In this document: positions 7,920-15,255 of the stretch, piece after piece
How positions within the stretch are numbered: position 1 is the stretch's first letter
Layout: each line of letters begins with the position of its first letter
Source: CAYOBW01 sp964402115
GTDB taxonomy: Bacteria; Verrucomicrobiota; Kiritimatiellia; UBA8416; CAYOBW01
Length of the DNA: 20,932 bases
NCBI GenBank assembly: GCA_964402115.1
Contig: CAYOBW010000118.1
Coordinates: 1 to 20,932 of the forward strand
Direction of reading: 5' to 3'
Position numbers and translations under genes: made by a program
The notes under the pieces: generated by a model
What the model saw: only the letters and a program-made list of their open reading frames with translations
Database searches by the model: none
Told to the model about the DNA's origin: nothing

Positions 7920-7937
7920 GTACGAAAGGATCGTGCG

Positions 7938-9449
7938 ATGAGAGTGACGAATCCAGGGCTGCGGCTGGGCGCCTTGTGCGCGCTGCTGCTGTCGCTGCGG
8001 GTGGTCGCGGCGGCGGGCGCGCAGCCCGCAGGCGGACTCATCGCCCCGGGCACACGCTGGGAAACACCCTACCACGTCATTGCCAGCGACGTGCCCGGGC
8101 CGACGGTTCTCGTCACCGGCGGCCTGCACGGCAACGAGCCCGCCGGGGCGCGCGCGGCCGCGCAGATCGCGGCCTGGCCGATTCTGCGGGGCAAGCTGGT
8201 GGTCATTCCGCGCTGCAATGTGCCCGGGCTGCAGGCCGGCTCGCGCGGATTGCCGGATGCGCCAGCGGGCGCGACGGACCTCAACCGGAGTTTCCCGTTG
8301 GCGGGCAAGCCCGGCGACGCACGCGGGGAACCGGCCGGCTCGATCTGGCGCTTTGTCACGGAGCTCAAGCCGCAGTACGTGCTGGACCTGCACGAGGGGC
8401 AAGGCGCGCGCGCCGCCGGCTCCCGGAGCGTGGGCTCGAGCGTCATCCATGCGCCGCCCGCGGAGTGCGCCAGGCTGGCGAATGTCATGCTCGCCGCGGT
8501 CAATGCCGAGATCGCGTCCGCGAGCAACCGCTTCGTGGCCCTCAAGGGCGGTGCGGACGGGTCTCTCGCGCGGGCCGCGTACGAGCACCTCGGGGCGCAC
8601 GCCTTCATCTGCGAGACCACGCGGGTGGATCGTGATCTGTCGCTCCGCGTGCGGCAGCACCGGCTGATGGCGCACGCGCTGCTGTCGGCGTTGGGTATGG
8701 TCGGGGACACGCGGGCGGTGATGTTGGGAGTCGATGCGCGGGCGGGTGCACGCGTGGCGGCGGTGGCTGTCTACGACGGGCCGGGCGCGGGCGGCCCCGA
8801 AGCCTGGGAGCGGCTGTTGTCAGGCGAGCCGGGCATGACGGTCGCTCCGGTGCACCCGCTCGACATCCGCGACGGCGCGCTGGGGCCGTTCGACGTGGTA
8901 CTGTTTCCCGGCGGCAGCGGCAGCGGCCAGGCCGAGGGCCTGGGCGACGCCGGCCGGGCTGCCGTGCGCAAGTTCGTGGACGCGGGAGGCGGCTATGTCG
9001 GGATCTGCGCCGGTGCCTACCTGGCGACGAGCCACTACCCGTGGTCGCTGGGTGTCGTTCGCGCGGCGAGTCTCGACTCGCGGCATTGGCGGCGGGGGAA
9101 TGGCCGTGTCGCGGCGGAGCTGACGCCGGCCGGGCAGGCGCTGTTCGGGCGGGAGGGGCGTCCCGCGCTGGAGCTGGAGTACCGGCAGGGACCGATCCTG
9201 GGCCCCGATCCGCGGGACGCCGCTTGCGGGTACGAGGTGCTGGCCTGGTTTCGCTCGGGCGTCGGCGTGAACGGCGCCGATCCCAACACGATGGTCGGCA
9301 CGCCCGCCTGCATCCGGGCGGCGTTCGGCCGCGGCCGCGTCGTGATTCTCAGTCCGCATCCCGAGAAGACAAAGGGCGCCGAAACCTTTATCGCCGCGGC
9401 CATCCGCTGGTGTCGCGGCGAAACCGGCAAGCAGGAGGCACAACCATGA
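7938..9449 (+). CDS. Exported fusion: M14-type (AstE/AspA-like) zinc hydrolase plus BPL_N amidotransferase-like domain
   Basis: A 503-residue protein starting at 7938, with AAGGA seven bases upstream and a signal peptide (LGALCALLLSLRVVAAAGA). Residues of about 40-255 match the succinylglutamate desuccinylase/aspartoacylase branch of M14 zinc carboxypeptidases. GGLHGNEPAG supplies H64 and E67, LDLHEG supplies H152, and E226 in ICETT is the likely catalytic Glu. Residues of about 265-500 match the class I glutamine-amidotransferase-like BPL_N domain: FPGGSGSGQ, nucleophile elbow YVGICAGAYLA with C357, and SPHPEKT with H474 and E476. The known families remove an acyl group or an amino acid from an amide, and bind or hydrolyse an unknown ligand, respectively. 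Joined and exported, the protein may process a peptide or amide outside the cytoplasm; the substrate is unknown. It overlaps the next gene by ATGA. Confidence 0.8.
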   Translation: MRVTNPGLRLGALCALLLSLRVVAAAGAQPAGGLIAPGTRWETPYHVIASDVPGPTVLVTGGLHGNEPAGARAAAQIAAWPILRGKLVVIPRCNVPGLQAGSRGLPDAPAGATDLNRSFPLAGKPGDARGEPAGSIWRFVTELKPQYVLDLHEGQGARAAGSRSVGSSVIHAPPAECARLANVMLAAVNAEIASASNRFVALKGGADGSLARAAYEHLGAHAFICETTRVDRDLSLRVRQHRLMAHALLSALGMVGDTRAVMLGVDARAGARVAAVAVYDGPGAGGPEAWERLLSGEPGMTVAPVHPLDIRDGALGPFDVVLFPGGSGSGQAEGLGDAGRAAVRKFVDAGGGYVGICAGAYLATSHYPWSLGVVRAASLDSRHWRRGNGRVAAELTPAGQALFGREGRPALELEYRQGPILGPDPRDAACGYEVLAWFRSGVGVNGADPNTMVGTPACIRAAFGRGRVVILSPHPEKTKGAETFIAAAIRWCRGETGKQEAQP

Positions 9450-10948
9450 ACGCCAGCACGAGTCCGGCTCTTGGCCGTCGTCAATTTCTCGGCGTGGCCG
9501 CTGCCGCCGCTTCCACGACACTCCTCCCCATGACTGCGCCCGGTCGGGCAGCGCCGGCGGACCGGCCGCTGCGCATTGCCTACATCGGCTGCGGAACACA
9601 GGGGTTCCGGCAGCTGCTGCAGGCGTTGGAGCATCCGGACGTTCGCGTCGTGGCCGTGTGCGATCCCGTGCGCCGCGGCGACGACTACCCGGATTACGGC
9701 GGCGACGAGGTGAACAACAAGATCCGCAAGTTCCTCGGCGATCCGGACTGGGCTAGGGGGGCGCGCGGCGCGTTGTGCGGGCGGGAACCGGGGCTGGAGA
9801 TCGTCAACCGCCACTATGCGAAAAAGACCGGCCAGGCCGGCGGCTGCCGCGCCTATGCCGACTTCCGCGAGCTGCTGGACAAGGAGAAGGAGCTGGACGC
9901 GGTCTACATCATGACCCCGGACCACCTGCACGGCGTCATCGCCATCCGCGCCATGCAGGCGGGCCGGCACGTGCTCACCCACAAGCCCATCTCCAACGTG
10001 CTGCACGAGGTGCGGGTCGCCCGCGACACGGCCCGGGCGACCGGCCTGGCCACGCACCTGTTCTGCGCCGCCGGGCAGACCAGCACGCCGGCGGTGTGCG
10101 AGTGGCTGGCCGCCGGCGCGATCGGCCCCGTGCGCGAGGTCCACAACTGGTCCACGCGTCCCTTCTGGCCGCAGGGCATGACCGAGTACCCGGCCGAGAC
10201 CCCGGCGGCGCCGGACGGCTTCGACTGGGATCTCTGGCTGGGACCGGCCGCCTCCCGGCCGTACCATCCGGCCTACACGCACACGGTCTTCCGCGGCTGG
10301 TACGATTTCGGCGTCGGCGCGTTGGGGGACATGGGGCACTACAGCTTCCACCAGATCTTCGAGATGCTGCGGTTGGGCTCGCCGCTGACGGTCGAGGCCA
10401 GCCGCAGCCAGGTGTGGAAGATGCAGGGCTACCGGTGGCGCCGCCAGGAGCAGCACGTCGCCTATCCCCACGCGTCGCAGATCCGGTGGGAGTTCCCCGC
10501 GCGGGGCGACCTGCCGCCGGCGGCGCTGCACTGGTACGACGGAGGCATCCGGCCTTCCACGTTGCCGGAACTGGAGGAGGACGGCGTCGAGATGCCGGGT
10601 GAGGGCTTGCTGCTGGTCGGCGACCGCGGCAGGATCCTGGCCGACTTCACCAACGACAACCCGCGCCTGCTGCCTGCCGCGCGCATGCGGGACTTCAAGC
10701 CGCCGGCGCCGACGCTGCCGCGCCCCATCGGCGAGCTGGACCAGTTCATCCGGGCTTGCCGTGGCGGGGCGCCGTCCGACGCCAGCTTCGAAAGCGCCTA
10801 CCCGTTCGCCGAGACGATCCTGCTCGGCACCATTGCCCTGCGCGTGAACAAGAAGCTGCGGTGGGACGCGGCCAAAGGCGCATTCACCAACTCGCAGGAA
10901 GCCAACGATCTGATGTTCAGGAAGAACCGGCCGGGGTGGGAGGTCTGA
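9446..10948 (+). CDS. Tat-exported Gfo/Idh/MocA family oxidoreductase
   Basis: A 500-residue protein. The start at 9446 has AGGAGG seven bases upstream and overlaps the previous stop by ATGA, which suggests translational coupling. The leader GRRQFLGVAAAAA is a twin-arginine signal, usual for this family in the group. Residues from about 43 form the NAD(P)-binding Rossmann fold (IAYIGCGTQG), with MTPDHLHGVIAI and then HVLTHKPISN, where K180 matches the catalytic Lys of the usual EKP motif. The preceding His rather than Glu is, from memory, normal in the subgroup that also has an extended loop (NNKIRKFLGDPDW, NRHYAKKTGQ) as here. Members oxidise or reduce sugars or sugar-like compounds. Folding with cofactor in the cytoplasm before Tat export is known for glucose-fructose oxidoreductase. 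Confidence 0.92.
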   Translation: MNASTSPALGRRQFLGVAAAAASTTLLPMTAPGRAAPADRPLRIAYIGCGTQGFRQLLQALEHPDVRVVAVCDPVRRGDDYPDYGGDEVNNKIRKFLGDPDWARGARGALCGREPGLEIVNRHYAKKTGQAGGCRAYADFRELLDKEKELDAVYIMTPDHLHGVIAIRAMQAGRHVLTHKPISNVLHEVRVARDTARATGLATHLFCAAGQTSTPAVCEWLAAGAIGPVREVHNWSTRPFWPQGMTEYPAETPAAPDGFDWDLWLGPAASRPYHPAYTHTVFRGWYDFGVGALGDMGHYSFHQIFEMLRLGSPLTVEASRSQVWKMQGYRWRRQEQHVAYPHASQIRWEFPARGDLPPAALHWYDGGIRPSTLPELEEDGVEMPGEGLLLVGDRGRILADFTNDNPRLLPAARMRDFKPPAPTLPRPIGELDQFIRACRGGAPSDASFESAYPFAETILLGTIALRVNKKLRWDAAKGAFTNSQEANDLMFRKNRPGWEV

Positions 10949-10960
10949 CCAAGGGAGAGG

Positions 10961-10987
10961 TTTCAGCGTTCAGGTTTCAGTGTTCAG
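10961..10987. repeat. TTTCAG/GTTCAG-type repeat, left copy
   Basis: Alternating TTTCAG and GTTCAG words begin 12 bases after the oxidoreductase stop. The part 10971-10985 (CAGGTTTCAGTGTTC) is the exact reverse complement of 11214-11228. See the right copy. Confidence 0.6.
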
Positions 10988-10996
10988 GGGGGGGCC

Positions 10997-11015
10997 TCCG
11001 ACCTTCGCGGTCGGA
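10997..11015. terminator. Hairpin after the oxidoreductase gene, possible terminator
   Basis: TCCGACC and GGTCGGA pair perfectly around a 5-base TTCGC loop, 49 bases after the stop codon. No T-run follows, so intrinsic termination is uncertain. Confidence 0.35.
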
Positions 11016-11076
11016 TGGATGACGCGTGAGACGCCCCGCTTGTCTGAGACTTCAGTGACGGACCGGCATCGTGCAG

Positions 11077-11126
11077 GGACGGCGCGGGAGCGCCGTTCAA
11101 CGTAGGACGGTCCTCCCGGGCCGTCC
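11077..11126. repeat. Head-to-head REP pair between convergent genes
   Basis: The left hairpin pairs GGACGGCGC (11077-11085) with GCGCCGTTC (11090-11098), with one wobble and loop GGGA. The right one follows GTAG (11102-11105): GGACGGTCC (11105-11113), loop TCCC, GGGCCGTCC (11118-11126). It is the same class as at 81-130, with small stem changes that keep pairing. Confidence 0.75.
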
Positions 11127-11167
11127 CGGCAAGCGCGGAGAGACCAGCCGCAGTCTCGTTATGTTAT

Positions 11168-11191
11168 CTCTGCGCGGCCTCGAGCGCAGAG
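11168..11191 (-). terminator. Hairpin downstream of the GH5 gene
   Basis: CTCTGCGC and GCGCAGAG pair over 8 bp with an 8-base loop, 50 bases beyond the GH5 stop codon on its strand. There is no clear U-tract, so the role as terminator is tentative. Confidence 0.3.
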
Positions 11192-11197
11192 GGGCCG

Positions 11198-11228
11198 CTG
11201 AAACCTGAACACCGAACACTGAAACCTG
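11198..11228. repeat. TTTCAG/GTTCAG-type repeat, right copy, inverted
   Basis: Words CTGAAAC and CTGAAC/CGAAC alternate just past the GH5 stop codon. It is inverted relative to the copy at 10961, so each of two convergent genes has the same motif in the same orientation immediately after its stop. Confidence 0.6.
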
Positions 11229-11241
11229 CCGGACCCCGGCT

Positions 11242-12867
11242 TCAGCGCATCCGCTTCAGCTCGAACGTCTTGCCCGCCAGCGCGTCCTTGACGAACGCGC
11301 CCCAGTACGGCGTGGGGGTGTAGTTCCAATCCGCGATCGCGTTGGGGGCGGCCGTGGGGTGAAAGCTCCATGCCGTCCAGTTCAGCTTGTGCTGCTGAAT
11401 GACGGCGAGCACGTCGGGCGCCCACGTGAACGGATCCTGGTGCTGTTCCCTTGGGATGAACGACATCGGCTCCAGCGGACACCCAACCTCGCCGATGAAC
11501 AACGGGTATTTCGCCGCTGCCGCCAGCACCTTGGCCGGCCAGTCGTGCTTCCACGGGTAGATGTGGGAGGAGTAGACGATCCCGCGGCCTCCGGGCCGCT
11601 CCTCCAGCGCGAATCCCTCCGTTACGCCGGAGAGGTCGTATCCCCAGTCCAGGCCGCCGGCGATGACGATGTTGCGTGCGCCGGTCGCGCGGACAGTGTC
11701 CACCAAGGCCTGCATGCCAACCGACGCGGCTCCCGCATCCGCCGCCGCCGTGGCGTTCTCGGCCGGGTTGGCGTCCTTGTGGCCGCCGCTATCGCCCAGC
11801 TTGCCGCCAGCGCGCCAGACCTTCCACGCGATGCCGTGGGGCTCGTTGAAAAGGTCGAACAGCACGGCGGGATGGTTCCGGTAGCGCGTGGCGGCATCCT
11901 TCCAGAAGGCGACGTGTTCCTCCGTCGGCGCGCCGAACGCGTGCAGGTCCAGCGCCAGGTAGGCGCCCCGCTCCGCCACGGCCTCGACGACTGCATCCAC
12001 GACCGCGCGGTAGTCCGCGCCGCCGTCCTTCTGCTGCTTGTGCTGGCCGAACCAGAACCCGTCCTGGACCGGCAGCCGGATGACATTGGCTTTCCACTGC
12101 TTGATGCCGATCTCCACGGACTGCTGCAGGTGTTCGCCGGCGAGCGACCACTCCAGGCTCGGCACGGCGAGTCCCTGCAGCCACACCGTGCGGTTGGCCG
12201 CGGTCTGGAGCCGGTTGCCGACTACCTGCAACTCGGGCGGCAGGGCCTCCGGATGCGCCGGGACCAGGGTTGCGGACGGGACCGGCGGCGGCAGCGAGGC
12301 CGGCGACACCAGGCACTGTGCCAAGTCCAGGGTGCCGCGCGCGGCCTGGAACAGGCTCGGCATGATCTCCAGCAGGCGGGCGCCTTTCGGCACCTTCAGG
12401 AGCGGCTTGCGCTCGACCCACTCCAGGGACGTGCCGCGGACCGATACCGGGTCGGGGTCCGGCTGCAGGACCTTGCCTGCCGCGTCCTTGAAGTGGAAGA
12501 TGACCCGGCCATCGAACCACGGTTTCTCGCCCGGTTCGATGTCGGCGTGGCGCATACGGAGCCGGATCTCCAGCGCCTGCGGCGCAGGGGAGGGCAGGGG
12601 CAGGGGCCGATACACGAGTACCATTTGGCCCGGCGTGAGGGAGCGCAACCGCAGGAAACGGTGTCCGGCCTCGGCTTCCCACGTTGCTCCCTCCGCACGT
12701 CCCCAGTGATCCGGCCACTGGTCGCCGTCGCTGTCGGCTGAGAAATCGGCGTTGGGCAGCAGGTTGGTCGTCGCGTCGGATGGCGCCTCCGCACCGGCTG
12801 CGCCGATTCCAGCCGCCAGCAGCGTGGCCATGCACCAGGAATAGGCGGGCATCCATGCACAGGTCAT
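11242..12867 (-). CDS. Secreted GH5-family glycoside hydrolase with N-terminal sandwich domain
   Basis: A 541-residue protein. After a signal peptide (ATLLAAGIGAAGAEA) residues of about 35-190 look like a CBM4/9-type beta-sandwich (NLLPNADFSADSDGDQWPDHW is the typical opening, quoted to its Trp only in part). Residues of about 205-535 form a GH5 TIM barrel: NVIRLPV, LALDLHAFG, LFDLFNEPHG with acid/base E342, SSHIYPWK, PLFIGEVGCP with nucleophile E460, and the late WTAWSFHPTAAP. Family members cut beta-linked glucans, mannans or other glycans by a retaining mechanism; the subfamily is not clear. Start is uncertain: Met codons at 12867, 12852 and 12831 all precede the signal hydrophobic core, none has a Shine-Dalgarno, and the promoter at 12879-12907 would give a very short leader. 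Confidence 0.88.
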   Translation of the reverse strand: MTCAWMPAYSWCMATLLAAGIGAAGAEAPSDATTNLLPNADFSADSDGDQWPDHWGRAEGATWEAEAGHRFLRLRSLTPGQMVLVYRPLPLPSPAPQALEIRLRMRHADIEPGEKPWFDGRVIFHFKDAAGKVLQPDPDPVSVRGTSLEWVERKPLLKVPKGARLLEIMPSLFQAARGTLDLAQCLVSPASLPPPVPSATLVPAHPEALPPELQVVGNRLQTAANRTVWLQGLAVPSLEWSLAGEHLQQSVEIGIKQWKANVIRLPVQDGFWFGQHKQQKDGGADYRAVVDAVVEAVAERGAYLALDLHAFGAPTEEHVAFWKDAATRYRNHPAVLFDLFNEPHGIAWKVWRAGGKLGDSGGHKDANPAENATAAADAGAASVGMQALVDTVRATGARNIVIAGGLDWGYDLSGVTEGFALEERPGGRGIVYSSHIYPWKHDWPAKVLAAAAKYPLFIGEVGCPLEPMSFIPREQHQDPFTWAPDVLAVIQQHKLNWTAWSFHPTAAPNAIADWNYTPTPYWGAFVKDALAGKTFELKRMR

Positions 12868-12878
12868 AAGTGGTCTTG

Positions 12879-12907
12879 CATGTATCCGCGTTGGTGTGAG
12901 ATGTCAA
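12879..12907 (-). promoter_or_regulatory. Promoter for the GH5 gene
   Basis: On the minus strand a perfect -35 TTGACA (12907-12902) and TACATG (12884-12879) are spaced by 17 bases. The start point would fall about 5 bases before the first ATG, so the transcript is nearly leaderless if translation begins at 12867. Confidence 0.5.
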
Positions 12908-12948
12908 TCCCTTGCACGTCCCGACGCCGAGTATGAGGATCGTGGAAC

Positions 12949-12996
12949 ACGGCGCAGGAGCGCCGTCCCACGTAGGCCGGTCCTCCCGGGCCGGCC
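12949..12996. repeat. Head-to-head REP pair
   Basis: ACGGCGC (12949-12955), loop AGGA, GCGCCGT (12960-12966), then GTAG (12972-12975) with GGCCGGTCC (12975-12983), loop TCCC, GGGCCGGCC (12988-12996). The sequence after it (13000-13045) resembles the spacer at 3-45, so this is a copy of the same composite unit, partly decayed. Confidence 0.8.
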
Positions 12997-13226
12997 AGGA
13001 GCGAGCAGCGGTGGTATGGTTGTGCGCATGGTGGAGCAAGGTCGTCGGCGACACGATCAACGACGTGGGGATGCCGGAGCATGCCGCGCCTTGTCCCGCC
13101 CCCAGTGCACGCTCAAGCCGCCCGCGTAGCCCGAAGAAGACCAGATGTAGAATCGCTACGGCGGTGTTCGGCCACCGAACCCGCCTGTGCACGTTGAAGC
13201 ATGGGGAAGGCCAACTCACCGGTAGG

Positions 13227-13412
13227 CTACGCAATTTCAGGATCGAGTTCCTCAATCGCATTGACGAAATCGTGGTCTTCACACCGCTCTCCGAAGATAG
13301 CATTCGTACCATCGCGCGCCAGATGCTCGATGGAGTGGCCGCGGCAGCGCGGCAGAAGTACGGGTGTGTGCTCGCCGGGGACGGCCGTCTCCATGGCCTC
13401 GCTTTGGCCTAA
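13227..13412 (+). pseudogene. Fragment of a ClpA/ClpB/ClpC-type AAA+ ATPase (C-terminal end)
   Basis: The plus frame encodes NFRIEFLNRIDEIVVFTPLS, then EDSIRTIARQML, and ends at a TAA in 13410-13412. This matches the FRPEFLNRID-E-VVF-PL motif at the start of the small domain of the second AAA module in Clp ATPases, followed by the helix that normally contacts ADP. Nothing upstream in frame resembles the Walker motifs or the rest of the protein; the frame instead runs back through REP sequence. About 60 codons remain, out of 750-870 in the intact family. It sits between the REP sites at 12949 and 13444. Confidence 0.7.
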
Positions 13413-13443
13413 ACCCTGCGGGTATGGTGTGCGCGATCCCCCC

Positions 13444-13574
13444 GTAGGACGGCGCTCCCGCGCCGTCCCTGACAAAGCAGGGCTGCCGTGCGTGAGCGCG
13501 GTGTGGGCCTGCGGCGGCCGCGCGCTTGCTTGCGCGCTGTGCCTCCTGCAGGGGACGGCGCAGGAGCACCGTCC
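13444..13574. repeat. BIME: GTAG hairpin and its inverted partner
   Basis: GTAG (13444-13447) is followed by a perfect 9-bp stem, GGACGGCGC (13447-13455), loop TCCC, GCGCCGTCC (13460-13468). The inverted partner is 13553-13561 with 13566-13574, loop AGGA, one mismatch, and ATAG in place of GTAG on the minus strand. The spacer differs from the other copies and holds its own small hairpin, GCGCGC at 13520-13525 with 13532-13537. Confidence 0.8.
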
Positions 13575-13652
13575 TATGGGGGGCACGCTGAACCTGCGCG
13601 ACAGGCAACCCCCCCACGTCACTGGACCATTACCAGCAGCCGTGGTATTCGC

Positions 13653-13680
13653 TTGCGCAACGGCGGCGGTCGCGTAGAGT
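13653..13680 (+). promoter_or_regulatory. Candidate promoter for the DUF3795 gene
   Basis: TTGCGC (13653-13658) and TAGAGT (13675-13680) are 16 bases apart. The -10 resembles the TACAGT before the lipoprotein gene. Leader length would be about 25 bases. Confidence 0.35.
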
Positions 13681-13711
13681 CGCGGACGTTGTGAACGGAA
13701 AGGAGCGGAAG

Positions 13712-14269
13712 ATGAACCCACCGAATCTGTCGCGTCGCCAGGTGCTCGCCGTCGCCGCCTGCGCGTGCTGTCCGTGCCTCGCGGTGCGCGACAGCAGGGC
13801 GGCACAGCCCGCTGCGGGCGCCGGGCCCTCGCTCACCGCCCCGTGCGGCATTTACTGCGGCGCCTGCCCGGCGCTGATCGCGAGCCTCGCCCCCGGCAAG
13901 AAACGCAGCGACAAGCCCTGCCACGGGTGCTGGAGCCAGGCGTACCCGCCGGGCTACGCGTCGAAATGCGCCGTCCGCAAGTGCGCCAGGACGAAGAAGG
14001 TTCAGTCGTGCGGCCAGTGCAAGCGTTACCCGTGCGAACTCCTCCCGCCGCTCTTCAACGACCAGCCCAAGTACGGACTGCGCGAGAAGTACCTCAACGC
14101 GGTCCGCGACCGGGGCCTGGACGCCTGGTTGGCCGATCAGAAGAAACGCTGGACGTGCGCGAAGTGCGGCAAGGGCTTCGGCTACGGCGACAAGCAGTGT
14201 CCTTCCTGCGGCGGCGACATCCTGACCGACGCCGCCGAGTTTGCCGCGTTCAAGCCGGGCAGAACCTGA
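13712..14269 (+). CDS. Tat-exported cysteine-rich DUF3795 protein with zinc ribbon
   Basis: A 185-residue protein. The start at 13712 has AGGAG six bases upstream. Residues 7-12 (SRRQVL) begin a twin-arginine signal with a short Cys-rich hydrophobic stretch. Residues of about 45-120 match DUF3795: PCGIYCGACPALI, CHGCW, CAVRKCARTKKVQSCGQCKR, YPCELL, a set of paired cysteines expected to bind metal. The tail has two CxxC pairs (CAKCGKGFGYGDKQCPSCGG), a classic zinc ribbon. Function of DUF3795 is not known. Export of a folded metal protein by Tat would be logical, but most family members I recall lack a signal, so the leader is worth noting. It is convergent with the next gene. Confidence 0.85.
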   Translation: MNPPNLSRRQVLAVAACACCPCLAVRDSRAAQPAAGAGPSLTAPCGIYCGACPALIASLAPGKKRSDKPCHGCWSQAYPPGYASKCAVRKCARTKKVQSCGQCKRYPCELLPPLFNDQPKYGLREKYLNAVRDRGLDAWLADQKKRWTCAKCGKGFGYGDKQCPSCGGDILTDAAEFAAFKPGRT

Positions 14270-14343
14270 GCGTTCGGCAGCCGCAACAAGTTCTGGTGGG
14301 CGAACAGCGACGGGTCGGCCAGCCGGGAATGCGGGTGCTTGCC

Positions 14344-14361
14344 CAGGGGCCGTAGCCCCTG
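14344..14361. terminator. Hairpin between convergent genes
   Basis: CAGGGGC and GCCCCTG pair over 7 bp with loop CGTA, in the 119-base gap between the DUF3795 gene and the unknown gene on the other strand. It could act in both directions; there is no T-run. Confidence 0.35.
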
Positions 14362-14388
14362 AGTTACATGCGGGGCTGGTTGCCGCCG

Positions 14389-15141
14389 TCAAAGGCAGAG
14401 GCGTTCCTTCCAGTCGTCCATGCGGTCCAAGGCGTCGAGCTCGTCCACGTTGCCCGCCTGTACCAGCACATCCAGTGCGCCGACGGCCAGGCCGTGTGAA
14501 TCCGTACGTTTCGCGAACGCCAGCAGCAGCGCCTCGACGTCTTCCGGAACGGAGATGTCGCGCGCCTTGTAGTACGAGTCGCAGAACAGGATCGCGCCGT
14601 GAACGGACGGGCGCCGGCCCGTCTTCAGCGCTTGGCAGACAAAGGCGAGAACCTCCTCCGGCATGTCGAATATGAACGAGGCTTCACCGAGGAGTTCCAA
14701 GGCGAAACGCCGACGGTTGCCAGAAAGCGAATCGTGCTGGCGGGAGTAGGTGAGGCAATCCATCGCATACCAGCAGAGGTCCAGAACCACTTCGCAGGAG
14801 GGGCGCAAGTCGCGCGGGAGCGAATCCGGAACGGCGAATGCCGGTTGCCGCGCGAACCCGCCATCGAGGAGTTTGCCGCAGGCGTTGTGGACAAGCCGGC
14901 ACAGACGCTCCATGACACACTCCTCGAAGACACCGCGACCTGCACCGCGTCCCTCACGGAATTGCCGGAGGACAGCGACGAGGTCGCGGGCCTGTCCGGG
15001 ATCGTCCGTCAAGCGGTCGGCAAGATGCTTGAAGTCCCAGCCCAGAGTCGAAAGGCGGCTATACGGGCCGTCCATCGTCGGGCGTACCAGTTCCTTCCGG
15101 ACATCTGCCAGCCAAGACGAGATCTTACGATAGGTCTTCAT
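14389..15141 (-). CDS. Unknown, mostly helical soluble protein
   Basis: A 250-residue protein of no family I recognise. The ATG at 15141 is preferred over an in-frame GTG at 15153 because GGGGAG lies 11 bases before it, while the GTG would overlap that box. There is no signal peptide or membrane segment. The sequence is rich in Leu, Ala and charged residues in helix-like spacing (LGWDFKHLADRLTDD, LVAVLRQFREG, VALDVLVQAGN-like stretches near the end), which suggests a helical-repeat or regulatory fold. Codon use follows the local GC-rich pattern, which supports that it is a real gene. It follows the DUF2585 gene on the same strand after a 114-base gap and could be cotranscribed with it. A long open frame on the opposite strand is judged a shadow. 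Confidence 0.6.
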   Translation of the reverse strand: MKTYRKISSWLADVRKELVRPTMDGPYSRLSTLGWDFKHLADRLTDDPGQARDLVAVLRQFREGRGAGRGVFEECVMERLCRLVHNACGKLLDGGFARQPAFAVPDSLPRDLRPSCEVVLDLCWYAMDCLTYSRQHDSLSGNRRRFALELLGEASFIFDMPEEVLAFVCQALKTGRRPSVHGAILFCDSYYKARDISVPEDVEALLLAFAKRTDSHGLAVGALDVLVQAGNVDELDALDRMDDWKERLCL

Positions 15142-15255
15142 CGCTTCACCCACTCCCCAGTCACCAGCAATCGATCGCTCGCGCCCGGTACACCCATCAG
15201 CATCCCCTATGCACTATGCAGGCTGACGGCTCTGTCTGCCACCTTGCTACGGCGG

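Noticed and set aside
9980..9988. THKP in place of EKP as a damaged active site in the oxidoreductase
   Set aside because: The catalytic Lys is kept, and the subgroup with the same long loop is recalled to have HKP normally.
12912..13412. 166-codon plus-strand gene
   Set aside because: Its first part is translation of REP sequence and its last 60 codons are the ClpA/B-type fragment; no ribosome site was found, so it is reported as a fragment only.
14280..14370. Possible protein remnant in the gap after DUF3795
   Set aside because: Short frames on both strands look faintly protein-like, but none matches a motif I can name.
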